A stretch of 5,084 nt of DNA. Source: Brevundimonas sp. GTDB taxonomy: Bacteria; Pseudomonadota; Alphaproteobacteria; Caulobacterales; Caulobacteraceae. A program made the translations under genes and the position numbers. Within the stretch, counting starts at the first letter, position 1. Every line of letters begins with the position of its first letter. Positions 4,300 to 5,084 of the stretch are shown here, one piece after another. The notes beneath the pieces were generated by a model, which did not search any database, was not told the DNA's origin, and saw only the letters and a list, made by a program, of their open reading frames with translations. Location of the stretch: the NCBI GenBank assembly GCA_022712235.1, contig JALAGW010000371.1, positions 1 through 5,084 on the forward strand, given 5' to 3'.

Positions 4300-5084
4300 A
4301 TGACCTTCGCCGACCCCACGCTTTCCGACGACCTGATCAAGGACGGCACGGACGCCTCCTTCATGACCGACGTGGTCGAAGCCTCGAAGCATCAGCCCGT
4401 CATCGTCGACTTCTGGGCCACCTGGTGCGGCCCGTGCCGCACCCTCGGCCCGGCGCTGGAGAAGGCCGTGCGCGGCGCCGCCGGCGCCGTGAAGATGGTC
4501 AAGATCGACGTCGACGCCAACCCGGCCTATGCGGGCCAGTTGCGGGTCCAGTCGATCCCCACCGTTTACGCCTTCGTCAACGGCCAGCCGGTCGACGGCT
4601 TCCAGGGCGCCATCCCGGACAGCCAGATCAAAGCCTTCATCGACAAGCTGACCGGCGGCGCCGGGGTCAACACCGATGTCGAGCAGCTGCTGTCCCTGGG
4701 CGAGGAATCCTTGTCGCTCAACGACCTCGGCGGCGCGGCCCAGGCCTTCGCCCACGTCCTGACCATGGAGCCGGACAACGCCAAAGCCATCGCCGGCATG
4801 GCCCGCGTCTATCTGGCCGAGGGCGACGCCGAACAGGCGCGTCAGACCATCGCCATGGCCCCCGCCGACTCGACCGACCCCATGGTCCAGAGCGTCCGCG
4901 CCCAGCTGTCTCTGGCCGCCGCCGCCCCGACCGGCGCCCACGCCGACCTGGAGGCGAAGATCGCCGCCGATCCCGATGATCATCAGGCCCGCTACGACCT
5001 GTCCCTGGCCCTGGCCTCGACGGGCGACCTGAACGGCGCCGTCGATCAGCTGCTGGCCATCGTCAAGGCCGACCGCGAGTGGAA
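4300..5084 (+). CDS. cnoX: CnoX/YbbN chaperedoxin: thioredoxin domain fused to TPR domain, 3'-truncated
   Basis: This is a cytoplasmic redox co-chaperone. Family members bind unfolding proteins under oxidative or heat stress, protect their cysteines, and pass them to GroEL/DnaK. The frame from ATG 4300 stays open to the window end (261 codons). The thioredoxin fold covers about 18-118: VIVDFWATWCGPCR (34-47) with the active site W42-C-G-P-C46, KIDVDANP (68-75), and the cis-proline SIPT loop (85-88). After a short linker, a TPR-like helical domain runs from about 125: GEESLSLNDLGGAAQAFAHVL (134-154), NAKAIAGMARVYLAEGDAEQAR (160-181), and DHQARYDLSLALASTGDLNGAVDQLL (227-252). It ends at KADREW, a motif that in this family precedes a final short helix, so roughly 30-45 residues are missing. 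No other in-frame start exists between the upstream stop at 4234 and this ATG. The Shine-Dalgarno is poor (GCGGA). Unlike E. coli CnoX, both active-site cysteines are kept, as reported for Caulobacter CnoX. Confidence 0.92.
   Translation, partial: MTFADPTLSDDLIKDGTDASFMTDVVEASKHQPVIVDFWATWCGPCRTLGPALEKAVRGAAGAVKMVKIDVDANPAYAGQLRVQSIPTVYAFVNGQPVDGFQGAIPDSQIKAFIDKLTGGAGVNTDVEQLLSLGEESLSLNDLGGAAQAFAHVLTMEPDNAKAIAGMARVYLAEGDAEQARQTIAMAPADSTDPMVQSVRAQLSLAAAAPTGAHADLEAKIAADPDDHQARYDLSLALASTGDLNGAVDQLLAIVKADREW

Noticed and set aside
4267..4983. 238-codon minus-strand frame antisense to cnoX
   Set aside because: Gly/Val/Asp-rich translation without a domain; the plus-strand frame encodes a clear thioredoxin-TPR protein.

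Overview
The window looks like chromosomal DNA from a GC-rich alphaproteobacterium, most likely of the Caulobacterales (Caulobacter/Brevundimonas-like). The evidence is the strong G/C third-position bias, a stand-alone Ala-tRNA(Pro) deacylase of the ProXp-ala type, and a thioredoxin-TPR chaperedoxin that keeps a WCGPC active site. GANTC (CcrM-type) sites also cluster in one intergenic region. The genus is inferred; no rRNA or other phylogenetic marker is present.

Layout: (1) 1-498, plus strand: the nearly complete 3' part of a trans-acting prolyl-tRNA editing protein. (2) 495-1622, minus strand: a FUSC-family inner-membrane protein (putative aromatic-acid exporter), whose stop overlaps the stop of the editing gene in a shared CTAG. 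(3) 1619-2071, minus strand: a MarR-family regulator whose stop overlaps the exporter start in GTGA, giving a compact two-gene operon. (4) 2072-2248: a divergent intergenic region holding a striking AT-rich 29-bp inverted repeat just upstream of marR, the probable MarR operator, and a second smaller inverted repeat beside it. (5) 2249-4039, plus strand: a 596-residue exported TPR-type protein of a recognisable but functionally uncharacterised family. (6) 4040-4299: a gene-free region with a hairpin-forming repeat, a tandem 9-mer, a second hairpin and four GANTC sites. (7) 4300 to the window end, plus strand: the 5' part of cnoX (ybbN), a thioredoxin-TPR co-chaperone, truncated by the window edge.

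The two plus-strand edge genes are both protein-quality functions: removing Ala mischarged on tRNA(Pro), and protecting or folding proteins during redox stress. Between them lie a self-contained regulator-exporter operon and the exported TPR protein. A plausible reading is that MarR represses its own operon until a small, perhaps phenolic, ligand releases it and the FUSC protein exports that compound. This is inference from family knowledge plus the operator-like palindrome.

I see no CRISPR array, tRNA, rRNA, transposon or phage gene, and nothing that convincingly amounts to a new multi-gene system. The items most worth following are the palindromic operator, the uncharacterised TPR protein with its conserved-looking Cys/His/Tyr motifs, and the GANTC-rich region upstream of cnoX.
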